Shown here piece after piece: positions 24,730 to 32,955 of a stretch of DNA of 38,220 nucleotides (positions within the stretch are counted from its first letter, which is position 1; each line of letters starts with the position of its first letter). Under the pieces are notes generated by a model. That model saw only the letters and a list, made by a program, of their open reading frames with translations, did not search any database and was not told the DNA's origin. The translations under genes and the position numbers were made by a program. Location: assembly GCA_017303855.1 (NCBI GenBank), contig JAFLBL010000026.1, forward strand, positions 1 to 38,220, written 5' to 3'. The DNA comes from Chitinophagales bacterium. Lineage in GTDB: Bacteria > Bacteroidota > Bacteroidia > Chitinophagales > Chitinophagaceae.

Positions 24730-25722
24730 TTGTCCCATGTCGATAATTTCTCTATATTGTATCCTTTAAATACCAAGACCTTGAAACTAACGCAGATACT
24801 GGCCCATTACCTTTATTCCAACAAAAGGCTGGACCTGCCGGGTATCGGCAGTTTTATACTGGATCCTTCCGTAATTATCGATGCTGATAACGATAAACAA
24901 CATAAACCGGAGCCCGCTGATGGCATCCGGTTTGAATACAATACCGCCATTAAAGAAAACCCGGGTCTGGTAGAATATATAGCCGCCAAATCCGGAAAAA
25001 TGATATCCCTGGCATCCGCCGACCTGGATTCGCATATCTGGCTGGGCCAACAATTCCTGAATATCGGTAAGCCCTTTGTACTGGAAGGGATAGGTCAACT
25101 GGTCAAACTGCAGAATGGTTCCTTTGAATTTTCGGCCGGTACTATTCAGTCTGAAATATTGAAAGAACCTGCGACATCCACTCATGTTCCGGATAACAGT
25201 ACACATGCCGGAGAAGTGGATTATAAAGGATTACTCAACCATCATAAATCTACCGTACAATGGAAAAAGCCGGCAGCAATATTGCTCACACTGGCCGGTA
25301 TTGGTGTTGCCATCTGGGGTGGTTATACGGTGTATAAAAGAAACAGCAGTGAGCAACCCCGGCAGGTTGTAACGCAAACCGCCCATCCGGATACATCAAC
25401 GGCTCCCGTACCTTCCACGGCCCCGCTGCCCGCAACGGAGAACATGGCCGATACTACTCAAGCAACAATACCAACTACCACCGCGATTACACCCGCCGGC
25501 AGTTATAAATTTATTGTAGAAACAGCCGGCAGGCAGCGTGCCTTTGCCCGCTATCAGAAACTGAAAAGTCTGCCTTCCGCTATTCAGATGGAAACGGCTG
25601 ATTCAGTTACTTTCAGATTATATTTTGTACTGCAGGCCAGTACTGCTGATACGGCCAGACTGCGCGATTCGCTTAAGCTGTATTATACTCCCAAGTGGGG
25701 AACGGCGTATGTAGCACAGTAG
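24730..25722 (+). CDS. HU/CCDC81-like and SPOR-like membrane protein
   Basis: The 330-residue protein has an N-terminal HU-CCDC81-type tandem (about residues 19-150, with QILAHYLYSNKRLDLPGIGSF and the second repeat GKPFVLEGIGQLVKLQNGSF). One membrane helix follows at about 182-204 (AAILLTLAGIGVAIWGG), then a Thr/Pro-rich linker and a C-terminal SPOR-like domain (SYKFIVETAGRQRAFARYQKL). SPOR domains bind denuded glycan at division sites, and HU-like domains may bind DNA, so the protein could connect nucleoid and septum. A TTG at 24781 (codon 18) is an alternative start that fits the domain border better. Confidence 0.78.
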   Translation: MSHVDNFSILYPLNTKTLKLTQILAHYLYSNKRLDLPGIGSFILDPSVIIDADNDKQHKPEPADGIRFEYNTAIKENPGLVEYIAAKSGKMISLASADLDSHIWLGQQFLNIGKPFVLEGIGQLVKLQNGSFEFSAGTIQSEILKEPATSTHVPDNSTHAGEVDYKGLLNHHKSTVQWKKPAAILLTLAGIGVAIWGGYTVYKRNSSEQPRQVVTQTAHPDTSTAPVPSTAPLPATENMADTTQATIPTTTAITPAGSYKFIVETAGRQRAFARYQKLKSLPSAIQMETADSVTFRLYFVLQASTADTARLRDSLKLYYTPKWGTAYVAQ

Positions 25723-25923
25723 CTGATCCCTGCAAAAATTCAATACGTGACTATTTATGGTGACACATTGAATCTAATATGCAATATTGAAAAGTTGCAG
25801 GTCATTCATTGTATTCATGATGAGTGGCAAAAATTGTTATCCGCATAACTTTAATAAGAAGAATCCGGCACCTGGTTGTGGAAAAACTCTTTCCCTTGAA
25901 ATATAAAGGAATTAATTGCGTAT

Positions 25924-25957
25924 AAAAAAGGGAATAACCTTTAAGATTATTCCCTTT
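25924..25957 (-). terminator. Terminator after tRNA-Cys
   Basis: AAAGGGAATAA (25927-25937) pairs with TTATTCCCTTT (25947-25957); on the minus strand T residues follow. It lies 6 bases past the tRNA 3' end. Confidence 0.82.
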
Positions 25958-25962
25958 CTCCG

Positions 25963-26033
25963 AGGTCCCGAGCGGATTCGAACCGCTGTAGGAGCTTTTG
26001 CAGAGCTCTGCCTAGCCACTCGGCCACAGGACC
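25963..26033 (-). tRNA. tRNA-Cys(GCA)
   Basis: The 71-base minus-strand sequence begins GGTCCTGTGGCCGAGTGG. The anticodon loop is CTGCAAA with anticodon GCA, flanked by the AGAGCT/AGCTCC-like stem, and the T-loop is TTCGAAT. The acceptor pairs GGTCCTG with CGGGACC (one G-U pair). The discriminator is T, as expected for cysteine tRNA. CCA is not encoded, since CGGAG follows. All arms fold in the standard cloverleaf. Confidence 0.95.
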
Positions 26034-26056
26034 TTATTTGTTTTCGGGCTTTGCCA

Positions 26057-26092
26057 ACCTGCCTGCCGGCAGGCAGGTCCGCTGCGGCGGAC
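26057..26092. repeat. Palindromic repeat (PAGRQVG-type) upstream of tRNA-Cys
   Basis: A perfect 22-base palindrome (26057-26078, half site ACCTGCCTGCC followed by its complement) overlaps a second hairpin in which GTCCGC (26077-26082) pairs with GCGGAC (26087-26092). Read on the minus strand it would encode LPAGRQVG, a peptide that I recall in many short spurious Bacteroidota proteins, which marks a dispersed intergenic repeat. It lies 24 bases upstream of the tRNA 5' end. Confidence 0.65.
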
Positions 26093-26132
26093 ACAGTACC
26101 CTTTTTTTAAAAACCGGTGCGAAAATAAAGCA

Positions 26133-26140
26133 TATTTTTG
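26133..26140 (+). promoter_or_regulatory. -7 promoter box for the nucleoside phosphorylase operon
   Basis: TATTTTTG is an exact TAnnTTTG match, 36 bases before the ATG at 26177. No clear -33 TTG is visible. Confidence 0.5.
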
Positions 26141-26176
26141 ATATTGGTTTAATAATCATGCATTAAACATTTTACC

Positions 26177-27055
26177 ATGAACCGAATTGCAGAATCTGAA
26201 CTGATCATCAACGAACGGGGAGCCGTATATCACCTGGATCTCCGGCCGGAGGAACTGGGCCAGACCGTTGTTACGGTGGGCGATCCCGACCGCGTGGGCG
26301 AAGTAAGTAAGTATTTTGACCGGGTGGACGTAAAACGACAGCACCGGGAGTTCATCAGCCATACCGGGTTTGTAGGAAAAAAAAGAATTACCGTTCTCTC
26401 ATCTGGCATCGGACCGGATAATATTGATATTGTACTGAATGAACTGGACGCCCTGGTGAATATCGATTTCAGCACCCGGGAAATCAAACCCGTACTGACT
26501 GCCCTGAATATTATCCGGCTGGGTACATCCGGCTCCCTGCAGGCCGATATTCCCGTAGACAGCTTTGTAGCGTCTACACACGGACTGGGCGTGGATAACC
26601 TGCTGAACTTTTACCGGCATGAACAGAATGATGAAGAACAGCAATTGCTGCATTCTTTTATTACCCATACACAGATACATAGTCAGACCGGCCATCCCTA
26701 TATCAGCAGTTGCGCCGCTTCACTGATCAAACATTTTGTAGACGGTTTCCACCAGGGCATCACGGTTACCTGTCCCGGTTTTTATGGTCCGCAGGGACGC
26801 GTGCTGCGCCTGGGTATCCGCAATCCCAACCTCATCAACCGGCTCACGGATTTCCGCTTCGGCGCCCACCGGATCAGTAATTTTGAAATGGAGACTTCAG
26901 CCATTTACGGACTGGGCAAATTGCTGGGACATAACTGTCTTGCCCTGAATGCCATTGTTGCCAACCGGGTCAGACAGGAATTTTCCAAAGACGGAAAAGC
27001 CGCCGTAGAGAACCTGATTAAAAAATTCATTGAACAATTCGACTCCTCAATCTGA
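26177..27055 (+). CDS. Nucleoside phosphorylase (uridine phosphorylase-like)
   Basis: The 292-residue protein belongs to the PNP/UDP phosphorylase family. Visible parts are VGDPDRVGEVSKYFD (phosphate-binding start), the glycine-rich RLGTSGSLQ at about residue 115 and NFEMETSAIYGL near 237, which carries the ribose-binding Met-Glu. It cleaves nucleosides with phosphate to base and ribose-1-phosphate, and the sequence looks closest to uridine phosphorylase, though substrate choice cannot be fixed by eye. The stop overlaps the dapF ATG (TGATG), so the two are translationally coupled, although their pathways are unrelated. Confidence 0.87.
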   Translation: MNRIAESELIINERGAVYHLDLRPEELGQTVVTVGDPDRVGEVSKYFDRVDVKRQHREFISHTGFVGKKRITVLSSGIGPDNIDIVLNELDALVNIDFSTREIKPVLTALNIIRLGTSGSLQADIPVDSFVASTHGLGVDNLLNFYRHEQNDEEQQLLHSFITHTQIHSQTGHPYISSCAASLIKHFVDGFHQGITVTCPGFYGPQGRVLRLGIRNPNLINRLTDFRFGAHRISNFEMETSAIYGLGKLLGHNCLALNAIVANRVRQEFSKDGKAAVENLIKKFIEQFDSSI

Positions 27056-27843
27056 TGCTTTTTCATTTTTATAAATACCAGGGAACCGGCAATGACTTTA
27101 TCATTGCGGATAACCGTAACGGACAATATTCCTCCCTGACCACGGCACAGATTAATGCGCTGTGTGACCGCCGCTTTGGCATCGGGGCCGACGGACTGAT
27201 GCTCTTAAATGAAAAAGCGGGGTATGATTTTGAAATGAAATATTTTAACGCCGACGGGAAGGAAGGCAGTATGTGCGGTAATGGCGGCCGTTGTATCACC
27301 CGGTTCGCCTATCATCTCGGTATTCACAGGGAAACATATCATTTTATCGCTTCCGACGGTCCGCACGAAGCGGAAATTGATATAGACGGTATCGTGTCTC
27401 TGAAAATGAAAGACGTGGATCATATCCGCAAATTTCACAATGATTTTATCCTGAATACCGGCTCGCCGCATTATATCAGGCTGGTGACGGACGTAATGGA
27501 TCTTGATGTGTATAAAAAGGGACATGATATCCGCTACAGCCGCGAGTTTGCCGAAGAAGGGATCAACGTGAACTTTGTAGAACAACTGGACAACAATACA
27601 AAAATTAAAGTGCGCACTTATGAGCGGGGGGTGGAAGACGAAACTTTTTCCTGTGGTACCGGCGTTACGGCGGCAGCACTGGTGAGTTTCCATAACGAAA
27701 CCGGATTTAATGAAATCGAAGTAACCACCCTGGGCGGTAATCTGTCAGTAGAATACGAGCGCTCTGAAAATGACCAGTATCATAATATCTGGCTCTGTGG
27801 TCCGGCGGAACGGGTATTTGAGGGGAAAATTGAACTCCGGTAA
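27055..27843 (+). CDS. dapF: Diaminopimelate epimerase
   Basis: The 262-residue enzyme interconverts LL- and meso-diaminopimelate for lysine and peptidoglycan synthesis. The two catalytic cysteines are Cys74 in MCGNGGRC and Cys200 in FSCGTGVTAAA. The N-terminal FYKYQGTGNDFI and the ADGKEGSMCGNG region are typical. It overlaps the phosphorylase stop by one base and is followed after 48 bases by corA, which has its own -7 box. Confidence 0.97.
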   Translation: MLFHFYKYQGTGNDFIIADNRNGQYSSLTTAQINALCDRRFGIGADGLMLLNEKAGYDFEMKYFNADGKEGSMCGNGGRCITRFAYHLGIHRETYHFIASDGPHEAEIDIDGIVSLKMKDVDHIRKFHNDFILNTGSPHYIRLVTDVMDLDVYKKGHDIRYSREFAEEGINVNFVEQLDNNTKIKVRTYERGVEDETFSCGTGVTAAALVSFHNETGFNEIEVTTLGGNLSVEYERSENDQYHNIWLCGPAERVFEGKIELR

Positions 27844-27873
27844 TATTTGACGGAAAAAACGGACAGGCCCGCT

Positions 27874-27881
27874 TACCTTTG
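27874..27881 (+). promoter_or_regulatory. -7 promoter box for corA
   Basis: TACCTTTG matches TAnnTTTG exactly and lies 10 bases before the chosen ATG at 27892. An upstream TTG (27847-27849) is 24 bases away. Its position excludes the longer TTG-initiated frame from 27847. Confidence 0.55.
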
Positions 27882-27891
27882 CGGCGGCTTT

Positions 27892-28830
27892 ATGGTACAG
27901 TATTTCAAACATATCGACCTGCAAACGGTAGAGATTGACCGGCCTGAAAACGGATCCTGGGTCAATATCCTTCCTCCACTCCGGCAGGAAGAATTTTCCG
28001 AACTTTCCGAAGGACTTGATATTCCCATTGACTTTTTAACCGACTCACTCGATATAGATGAAAGAAGCCGCTTTGAAGAAGATGATAATGTACGGCTGAT
28101 TGTAATCAAAACACCTACAGAGAACAACTCCTTTAACGACAGCGACGCGTTTTATATCACGATACCGATCTGTATTATTCTGACGCATAACCAGATTGTA
28201 ACGGTGAACTCTTTCGAGAACCAGGCAATCAAGAAATTCCTGAATACATTCCCCAACCGGAATCCGGAAAAGAAAAACATGATGGTGCTGAAGGTCTTTG
28301 AAAAGATCGTGCAGAACTTTATGGATCACCTGAAGGAAATCAATCAACGCCGGAATGTGGTGGAACAGAAACTCTACGCCGCCAGTGAAAATGAACAGCT
28401 GCTCCAGCTGATGCGGATACAGAAAAGCCTGGTCTATTTTGTAACGGCCCTCCGCTCCAATGAAATGCTGATGATGAAACTGGAACGGACCAATTTCCTG
28501 GGACTGAATGAAGACGAAAAAGAATTTCTGAATGACCTGATCGTGGATAATTCACAGGCCCTGGAGATGGCGAATATCTATACCAATATCCTCAGCAGTA
28601 CCCTGGACGCTTTTGCCAGCATCATTGCCAATAACCAGAACCAGGTATTGAAAAGACTGGCGGTGATCACCATTGTGATGACTTTCCCGGTACTGATCGC
28701 GAGTTTGTTCGGTATGAATGTACGCAGTGGCTTTGAGCACTCTCCCTATGCCTTCTATATTGTCGCCCTCCTGTCGCTGGCTATCGCCGTAGCCATCGGG
28801 TGGCTTTTTATCCGTAAAAAAATATTCTGA
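27892..28830 (+). CDS. corA: CorA family magnesium transporter
   Basis: The protein has 312 residues from MVQYFKHIDLQ. It has a large cytoplasmic alpha/beta domain, a long coiled helix (about residues 140-235) and two C-terminal membrane helices. The signature GMN (FGMNVRSG) sits between them, and the C terminus ends in basic residues (FIRKKIF). Pentamers conduct Mg2+, sometimes Co2+ or Ni2+. The residue before GMN is Phe where Tyr is most common. The upstream in-frame TTG at 27847 is rejected because the -7 box lies within that extension. The Nudix gene follows after 5 bases and is probably co-transcribed. Confidence 0.93.
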   Translation: MVQYFKHIDLQTVEIDRPENGSWVNILPPLRQEEFSELSEGLDIPIDFLTDSLDIDERSRFEEDDNVRLIVIKTPTENNSFNDSDAFYITIPICIILTHNQIVTVNSFENQAIKKFLNTFPNRNPEKKNMMVLKVFEKIVQNFMDHLKEINQRRNVVEQKLYAASENEQLLQLMRIQKSLVYFVTALRSNEMLMMKLERTNFLGLNEDEKEFLNDLIVDNSQALEMANIYTNILSSTLDAFASIIANNQNQVLKRLAVITIVMTFPVLIASLFGMNVRSGFEHSPYAFYIVALLSLAIAVAIGWLFIRKKIF

Positions 28831-28835
28831 TCCGT

Positions 28836-29300
28836 ATGAATCGTTTCAATATCCGTGTGTATGGATTATTGCAGAATGAGGAGCAACAAGTACTCGTCAG
28901 TGATGAACTGATCCGGGGCATGTATATTACAAAATTTCCCGGTGGCGGACTGGAATTCGGGGAAGGCACCCGCGATTGCCTGGCCCGTGAATTCATGGAG
29001 GAAATGAACCTGAAAGTGGAAGTCGGGGAACATTTGTATACCACGGATTATTTCCAGATGTCCGCTTTTAATCCGGAGCACCAGATCATTTCCATTTATT
29101 ACCGGGTCAGTGCCCTGGAGGAAATAAAAGTACCCATCCGGCAACAACCCTTCGCCTTTGATGCGGCGCAACTGGCTATTTATGAAGAGAAAAAAGAAAT
29201 AGAAACATTCCGCTTTGTAAACCGGAATGATTTTTCCGCTGAGCAACTGACATTACCCATTGATAAAATTGTGGCGGACCTGTTTAAAGAAAAGTTTTAA
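28836..29300 (+). CDS. Nudix hydrolase
   Basis: The 154-residue protein is a single Nudix domain. The Nudix box spans about residues 36-58: GGLEFGEGTRDCLAREFMEE. The usual Gly after REUxEE is Asn here (MEEMNL). Such enzymes hydrolyse nucleoside diphosphates linked to another moiety; the substrate cannot be read from sequence. It is 5 bases downstream of corA. Its stop (29298-29300) touches the stop of the convergent yhhQ-like gene with no base between. Confidence 0.9.
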   Translation: MNRFNIRVYGLLQNEEQQVLVSDELIRGMYITKFPGGGLEFGEGTRDCLAREFMEEMNLKVEVGEHLYTTDYFQMSAFNPEHQIISIYYRVSALEEIKVPIRQQPFAFDAAQLAIYEEKKEIETFRFVNRNDFSAEQLTLPIDKIVADLFKEKF

Positions 29301-30098
29301 TCAATTCTTCATCGCGGCCTTTTTCATTTCCGCCGCGACTTCATGGCCCAGGTATTTTTCAATCCATCCATGTACCAGGTATATCACTGGTGTAAGCAGG
29401 AGTGCCACGATAAATTTATAGATATAGTTTACCACCCCTACCGCGATAAAAAGGCTGAAGGGCCATACAAAATCATCGGCCGACTGATTGACCCGTGTAC
29501 CAATATAAAAAGCGATAAACAGGACGACAAAACTATCAATAAACTGAGAGACGAGGGTGGAACCCGTGGCCCGGAGCCAGATACTTTTTTCCCCCGTGGC
29601 TTTTTTTATTTTATGAAATACGAATACATCAATCAGCTGTCCCAGAATAAAAGCCGTCAGTGATCCGATGATAATAAACCCGCCCTGCCCCAGTACGCTG
29701 TTGTAGGCTTTGCTCATATCAGGCACCCCGCTCCCCTTTTTGCCGGTAACGAAAAAATCAGCCGGTGTAAGTTGCATGGCCCCGTAAAACACCAGGAAGG
29801 CAAATACGATCAGTCCCGCGGTGAGATAAGAAAGAAAGCGCACGCCTTTCATCCCGTAATATTCGTTGATGATATCGGTCATAATAAAAATGACGGGCCA
29901 GAGCAATACGCCCGCTGTCAGGTTTACTGACAGTTCATTGCCGAAAAGATGAATGCTGGCAGGTGCCAGTCCCAGTGTTTTTTCCAGGGAAAAGATTTTA
30001 ACCCCGATGATTTCAGCAATCAGGGCATTCGCGATAAATACCCCGGCCAGTATGATGAATAACCGGGTCGGCTTATGCCTGATGATAGTATGGATCAT
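29301..30098 (-). CDS. yhhQ: Queuosine precursor transporter (YhhQ/VUT family)
   Basis: The 265-residue membrane protein has about six helices. The strings ANALIAEIIGVKIFS, FIMTDIINEYYG, GSLTAFILGQLIDVFVF and GSTLVSQFIDSFVV are characteristic of the YhhQ (VUT) family, which takes up preQ0 or preQ1 for queuosine tRNA modification. Family members of unknown specificity also exist. Its start overlaps the end of the upstream small membrane protein by 26 bases, implying one transcript. Confidence 0.92.
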   Translation of the reverse strand: MIHTIIRHKPTRLFIILAGVFIANALIAEIIGVKIFSLEKTLGLAPASIHLFGNELSVNLTAGVLLWPVIFIMTDIINEYYGMKGVRFLSYLTAGLIVFAFLVFYGAMQLTPADFFVTGKKGSGVPDMSKAYNSVLGQGGFIIIGSLTAFILGQLIDVFVFHKIKKATGEKSIWLRATGSTLVSQFIDSFVVLFIAFYIGTRVNQSADDFVWPFSLFIAVGVVNYIYKFIVALLLTPVIYLVHGWIEKYLGHEVAAEMKKAAMKN

Positions 30099-30387
30099 TC
30101 AGATAAAATATATAATACAATAAAATCAGGAGGAAGAACAGATTGGCTATAATCAGCCAGACGGGTACAATCTCCCTGAGTTTGCGTTTCGAAAAAAACA
30201 CGAAAAGATAACAGAGGGCCGTCAGCGGTACCACAATCATGCCCATGGCATAACCGATAATGATAATGGTGGATGAAAACAGTTCCTGGTTCTCCCGGTT
30301 CATCATGGCAAGGGCCAGTGAAACCAGGAAACAAAGACCACAGATAAAGGCCAGACGGGATAAAAATAAAAGCCAGCGCATCAGCAA
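30073..30387 (-). CDS. Small membrane protein, unknown function
   Basis: The 104-residue protein (or 102 from a second in-frame ATG) has three predicted membrane helices (about 5-27, 38-64 and 77-96) joined by a basic loop with FFSKRKLREIVP. I do not recognise the family. It overlaps the yhhQ-like gene by 26 bases on the same strand and is divergent from the YfhO gene, so it probably shares the transporter transcript. Confidence 0.72.
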   Translation of the reverse strand: MLMRWLLFLSRLAFICGLCFLVSLALAMMNRENQELFSSTIIIIGYAMGMIVVPLTALCYLFVFFSKRKLREIVPVWLIIANLFFLLILLYYIFYLNDPYYHQA

Positions 30388-30434
30388 TTTTCGTCTAAAA
30401 TAGCATTATTTTGTCAGCTAAATATTGAAGGATC

Positions 30435-32951
30435 ATGAAGAATCCCCTCCTGAAGAAGTTGCTTCCCCACGCTGCCGCCATTCTCCTTTTTCTCGTTGTT
30501 TCCGCCCTGTTCTGCAAACCGGTGCTGGAAGGCAATGTGATGAACCAACATGACAATGTGGGCTGGAAGGGTATGGCGCAGAATGCCTTTGACTACAAGG
30601 AAAAAACCGGCCATTTCCCCTTATGGAATCCCAACCTGTTCAGCGGTATGCCCAATTACCAGGTAGCCATGGAGGGTAAAACCATACTGCCCGATACAGT
30701 TAAAATTTTCTCCCTGGGATTACCCAAACCAATGAATTTCTTTTTCCTGGCCTGTCTATGTTTTTATATCCTGGCCCTGGTTCTGGGCGTAAATCCGGTA
30801 GTGGGTATGCTGGGGGCCCTGGCGTATTCCTTCTCCACCTATAATCCCGTAATTATTGCCGCCGGTCACGATACACAAATGCTGGCCACGGCCTTTATGC
30901 CTTTATTGCTGGCGGGATTGCTCAGTATATATCATAAAAACTACTGGCTGGGTCTGGCACTGACCACATTTGGCACTTACCAGCAACTGAGCGTGAACCA
31001 CCTGCAGGTGAGTTACTATTTCTTTCTGATTGCGGCCCTGATCACGATCGGGTACCTTGTAAAATGGATAAAAGAAAAAGACTGGAAACATATCGGCATT
31101 GCCGGAGCCTTAACGATCGTATCCGCACTGATTGGTGTGGCCGGAAATGCCCTTGTTTTAAAAACCACTTCTGAATACAGCCAATTTACCATGCGCGGCG
31201 GAAAGGATGTCGAGATTGTTGGAGATACGGTAAAACAGGTAAAGACCAGTGGGCTTGATACCGAATATGCCTTTCAATACAGCATTGACAAAGCGGAGAC
31301 TTTCACCCTGCTGATGCCCAACGCATTTGGCGGGGGCAGTTATGCCCGTTTCGGTGAAGGTTCGGCTGTTGCAAAAAAACTGATTGACAAAGGTGTACCT
31401 GAGCAGAATGCAGAACAGATCGCTCAAAGTTTACCAAAATACTGGGGCGAAATTTTTACAGCCGGACCCGCCTACCTGGGTGTACTGATTTTTGTAATGG
31501 GCCTGATTGGATTTGTAATCCTGCGCCACCCTATGCGTTGGGGATTACTGGCGGCCACAATACTTGGTATTTTCATGACCTGGGGTCGCTTTTTCCCCTC
31601 TTTCAATAATTTCATTTTCGAACATTTGCCCTTGTATAATAAATTCAGGGCCCCTTCTTTCGCACAGGTGATTCCGCAACTGACCATGGCGGTTATGGCC
31701 GTACTCAGTCTGCATTTGCTCCTGTTCTCGGAGAAAAGCCGGGAACTGCTGCAAAAAAGTCTGAAGCCGGTTCTATATACACTAGGAGGTTTATCAGGTC
31801 TGTTACTGATTATGTATATCGGTATGGATTACAGTATTTCCGTTGATAAAGAAATACTCGCAGGTTATACGGATAAGAGCGGTTCCGATGAGATGGCCCG
31901 TGTCATAATATCCGGACTGAAAGAGGAAAGAAAGGCTTTGTTTGGCGGACAACTGCTCCGCACATTTGCCTTTATCGCTTTGTTTGCCGCGATTATCTGG
32001 CTGTTCCTCAAACAAAAATTAAACGCATTAACGGCAGGTATCGCGTTACTGCTGATCAGTACGGCGGATATCACTTTCGCCAGTTACAAGTATTTCAATA
32101 ATGACAATGATCAGTATAGCGATCGTCCGGACAGCGATAAACTTTTTGTAAGCCAGGATGATTACCAGAGTACGAATTTCAGACCTTCAGAAATTGACAA
32201 TGAAATCCTGAAGGACAAGGATCCCGATTACCGGGTACTCAATATGGCCGGAACGTCATCCGGTTCCACTTTCAGTGAATCAAGGACTTCCTATTTTCAT
32301 AAATCTGTTGGTGGTTATCACCCGGCCAAACTCAGAATTTACCAGGATATTATTGAGAAATATTTATCCGCCAGGCCCAATCCCGGTGTGATCAATATGC
32401 TGAATACAAAATATATCGTGGTACCCGATCCGCAGACCAACCAGCCCGGCCTGATAAAAAATCCGGACGCGTTTGGCCCCTGCTGGCTGGTAAGTCATGT
32501 AAAACTGGTCAGCAATAAAGTGGAAGCGATCAATGCCATCGGCAACCTGAACCTGAAAGACACAGCCGTAGTACTGGCCGACGAGGCAAAAGGGCTGGTG
32601 CAACCGCAACGGGATTCATTGGCCACGATCACGATGACAAAATTTGACAATGACGCGATCGAATATGAGGTAAACGGAACCGGACCGCAGTTCGCCGTAT
32701 TCAGTGAGATCTATTATCCCAAAGGCTGGAACGCGTATGTGGACGGAAAGAAAACAGACTATGTGAACAGCAACTATATCTTACGCGGTCTTTCCCTGCC
32801 GGCTGGCAAACACCAGGTAAAATTTGTATTTGAACCGGCTTCTGTAAAAGAAGGCCGTTCCATCATGTTTATCGCTTCCATCCTGATAGCCCTCATTTTT
32901 GTTGGAGGGCTCTTTATGGCGTGGAAAGAATCGAAAAAACCAGCTGAATAA
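30435..32951 (+). CDS. YfhO-family membrane protein (GT-C type)
   Basis: The 838-residue protein has an N-terminal helix, the polar loop FCKPVLEGNVMNQHDNVGWKG, and FPLWNPNLFSGMPNYQ, all typical of YfhO. About a dozen membrane helices run to about residue 545, followed by a periplasmic beta-rich region (VSQDDYQSTNF..., IYYPKGWNAYVDG) and a final membrane helix. YfhO proteins belong to the GT-C clan and in Firmicutes take part in glycosylating lipoteichoic acid; here they are thought to add sugars from polyprenyl carriers to surface glycans. It begins the glycan block and precedes a GT4 gene by 4 bases. A near-match -7 box, TTATTTTG, is at 30406-30413. Confidence 0.92.
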   Translation: MKNPLLKKLLPHAAAILLFLVVSALFCKPVLEGNVMNQHDNVGWKGMAQNAFDYKEKTGHFPLWNPNLFSGMPNYQVAMEGKTILPDTVKIFSLGLPKPMNFFFLACLCFYILALVLGVNPVVGMLGALAYSFSTYNPVIIAAGHDTQMLATAFMPLLLAGLLSIYHKNYWLGLALTTFGTYQQLSVNHLQVSYYFFLIAALITIGYLVKWIKEKDWKHIGIAGALTIVSALIGVAGNALVLKTTSEYSQFTMRGGKDVEIVGDTVKQVKTSGLDTEYAFQYSIDKAETFTLLMPNAFGGGSYARFGEGSAVAKKLIDKGVPEQNAEQIAQSLPKYWGEIFTAGPAYLGVLIFVMGLIGFVILRHPMRWGLLAATILGIFMTWGRFFPSFNNFIFEHLPLYNKFRAPSFAQVIPQLTMAVMAVLSLHLLLFSEKSRELLQKSLKPVLYTLGGLSGLLLIMYIGMDYSISVDKEILAGYTDKSGSDEMARVIISGLKEERKALFGGQLLRTFAFIALFAAIIWLFLKQKLNALTAGIALLLISTADITFASYKYFNNDNDQYSDRPDSDKLFVSQDDYQSTNFRPSEIDNEILKDKDPDYRVLNMAGTSSGSTFSESRTSYFHKSVGGYHPAKLRIYQDIIEKYLSARPNPGVINMLNTKYIVVPDPQTNQPGLIKNPDAFGPCWLVSHVKLVSNKVEAINAIGNLNLKDTAVVLADEAKGLVQPQRDSLATITMTKFDNDAIEYEVNGTGPQFAVFSEIYYPKGWNAYVDGKKTDYVNSNYILRGLSLPAGKHQVKFVFEPASVKEGRSIMFIASILIALIFVGGLFMAWKESKKPAE

Positions 32952-32955
32952 GCGG

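Larger units (their letters stand above)
25723..26176. other. 454-base region with tRNA-Cys, terminator and palindromic repeat
   Basis: The first 200 bases (25723-25923) are A/T rich with no coding frame; the only structure is a 7-bp ATTCAAT/ATTGAAT pair around a 22-base loop (25738-25773). Next come the tRNA-Cys terminator, the tRNA, a palindromic repeat, and a promoter box for the nucleoside phosphorylase gene. Confidence 0.6.

Noticed and set aside
25846..25957. Possible plus-strand small RNA starting at TAACTTTA (25846) and ending at the hairpin near 25957
   Set aside because: The -7 match is imperfect, no -33 TTG is at the right distance, and the T run on that strand is weak.
25912..26110. 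Two short frames on opposite strands over tRNA-Cys and the palindrome (LPAGR peptides)
   Set aside because: They run through the tRNA and the repeat and are by-products of the palindrome, not genes.
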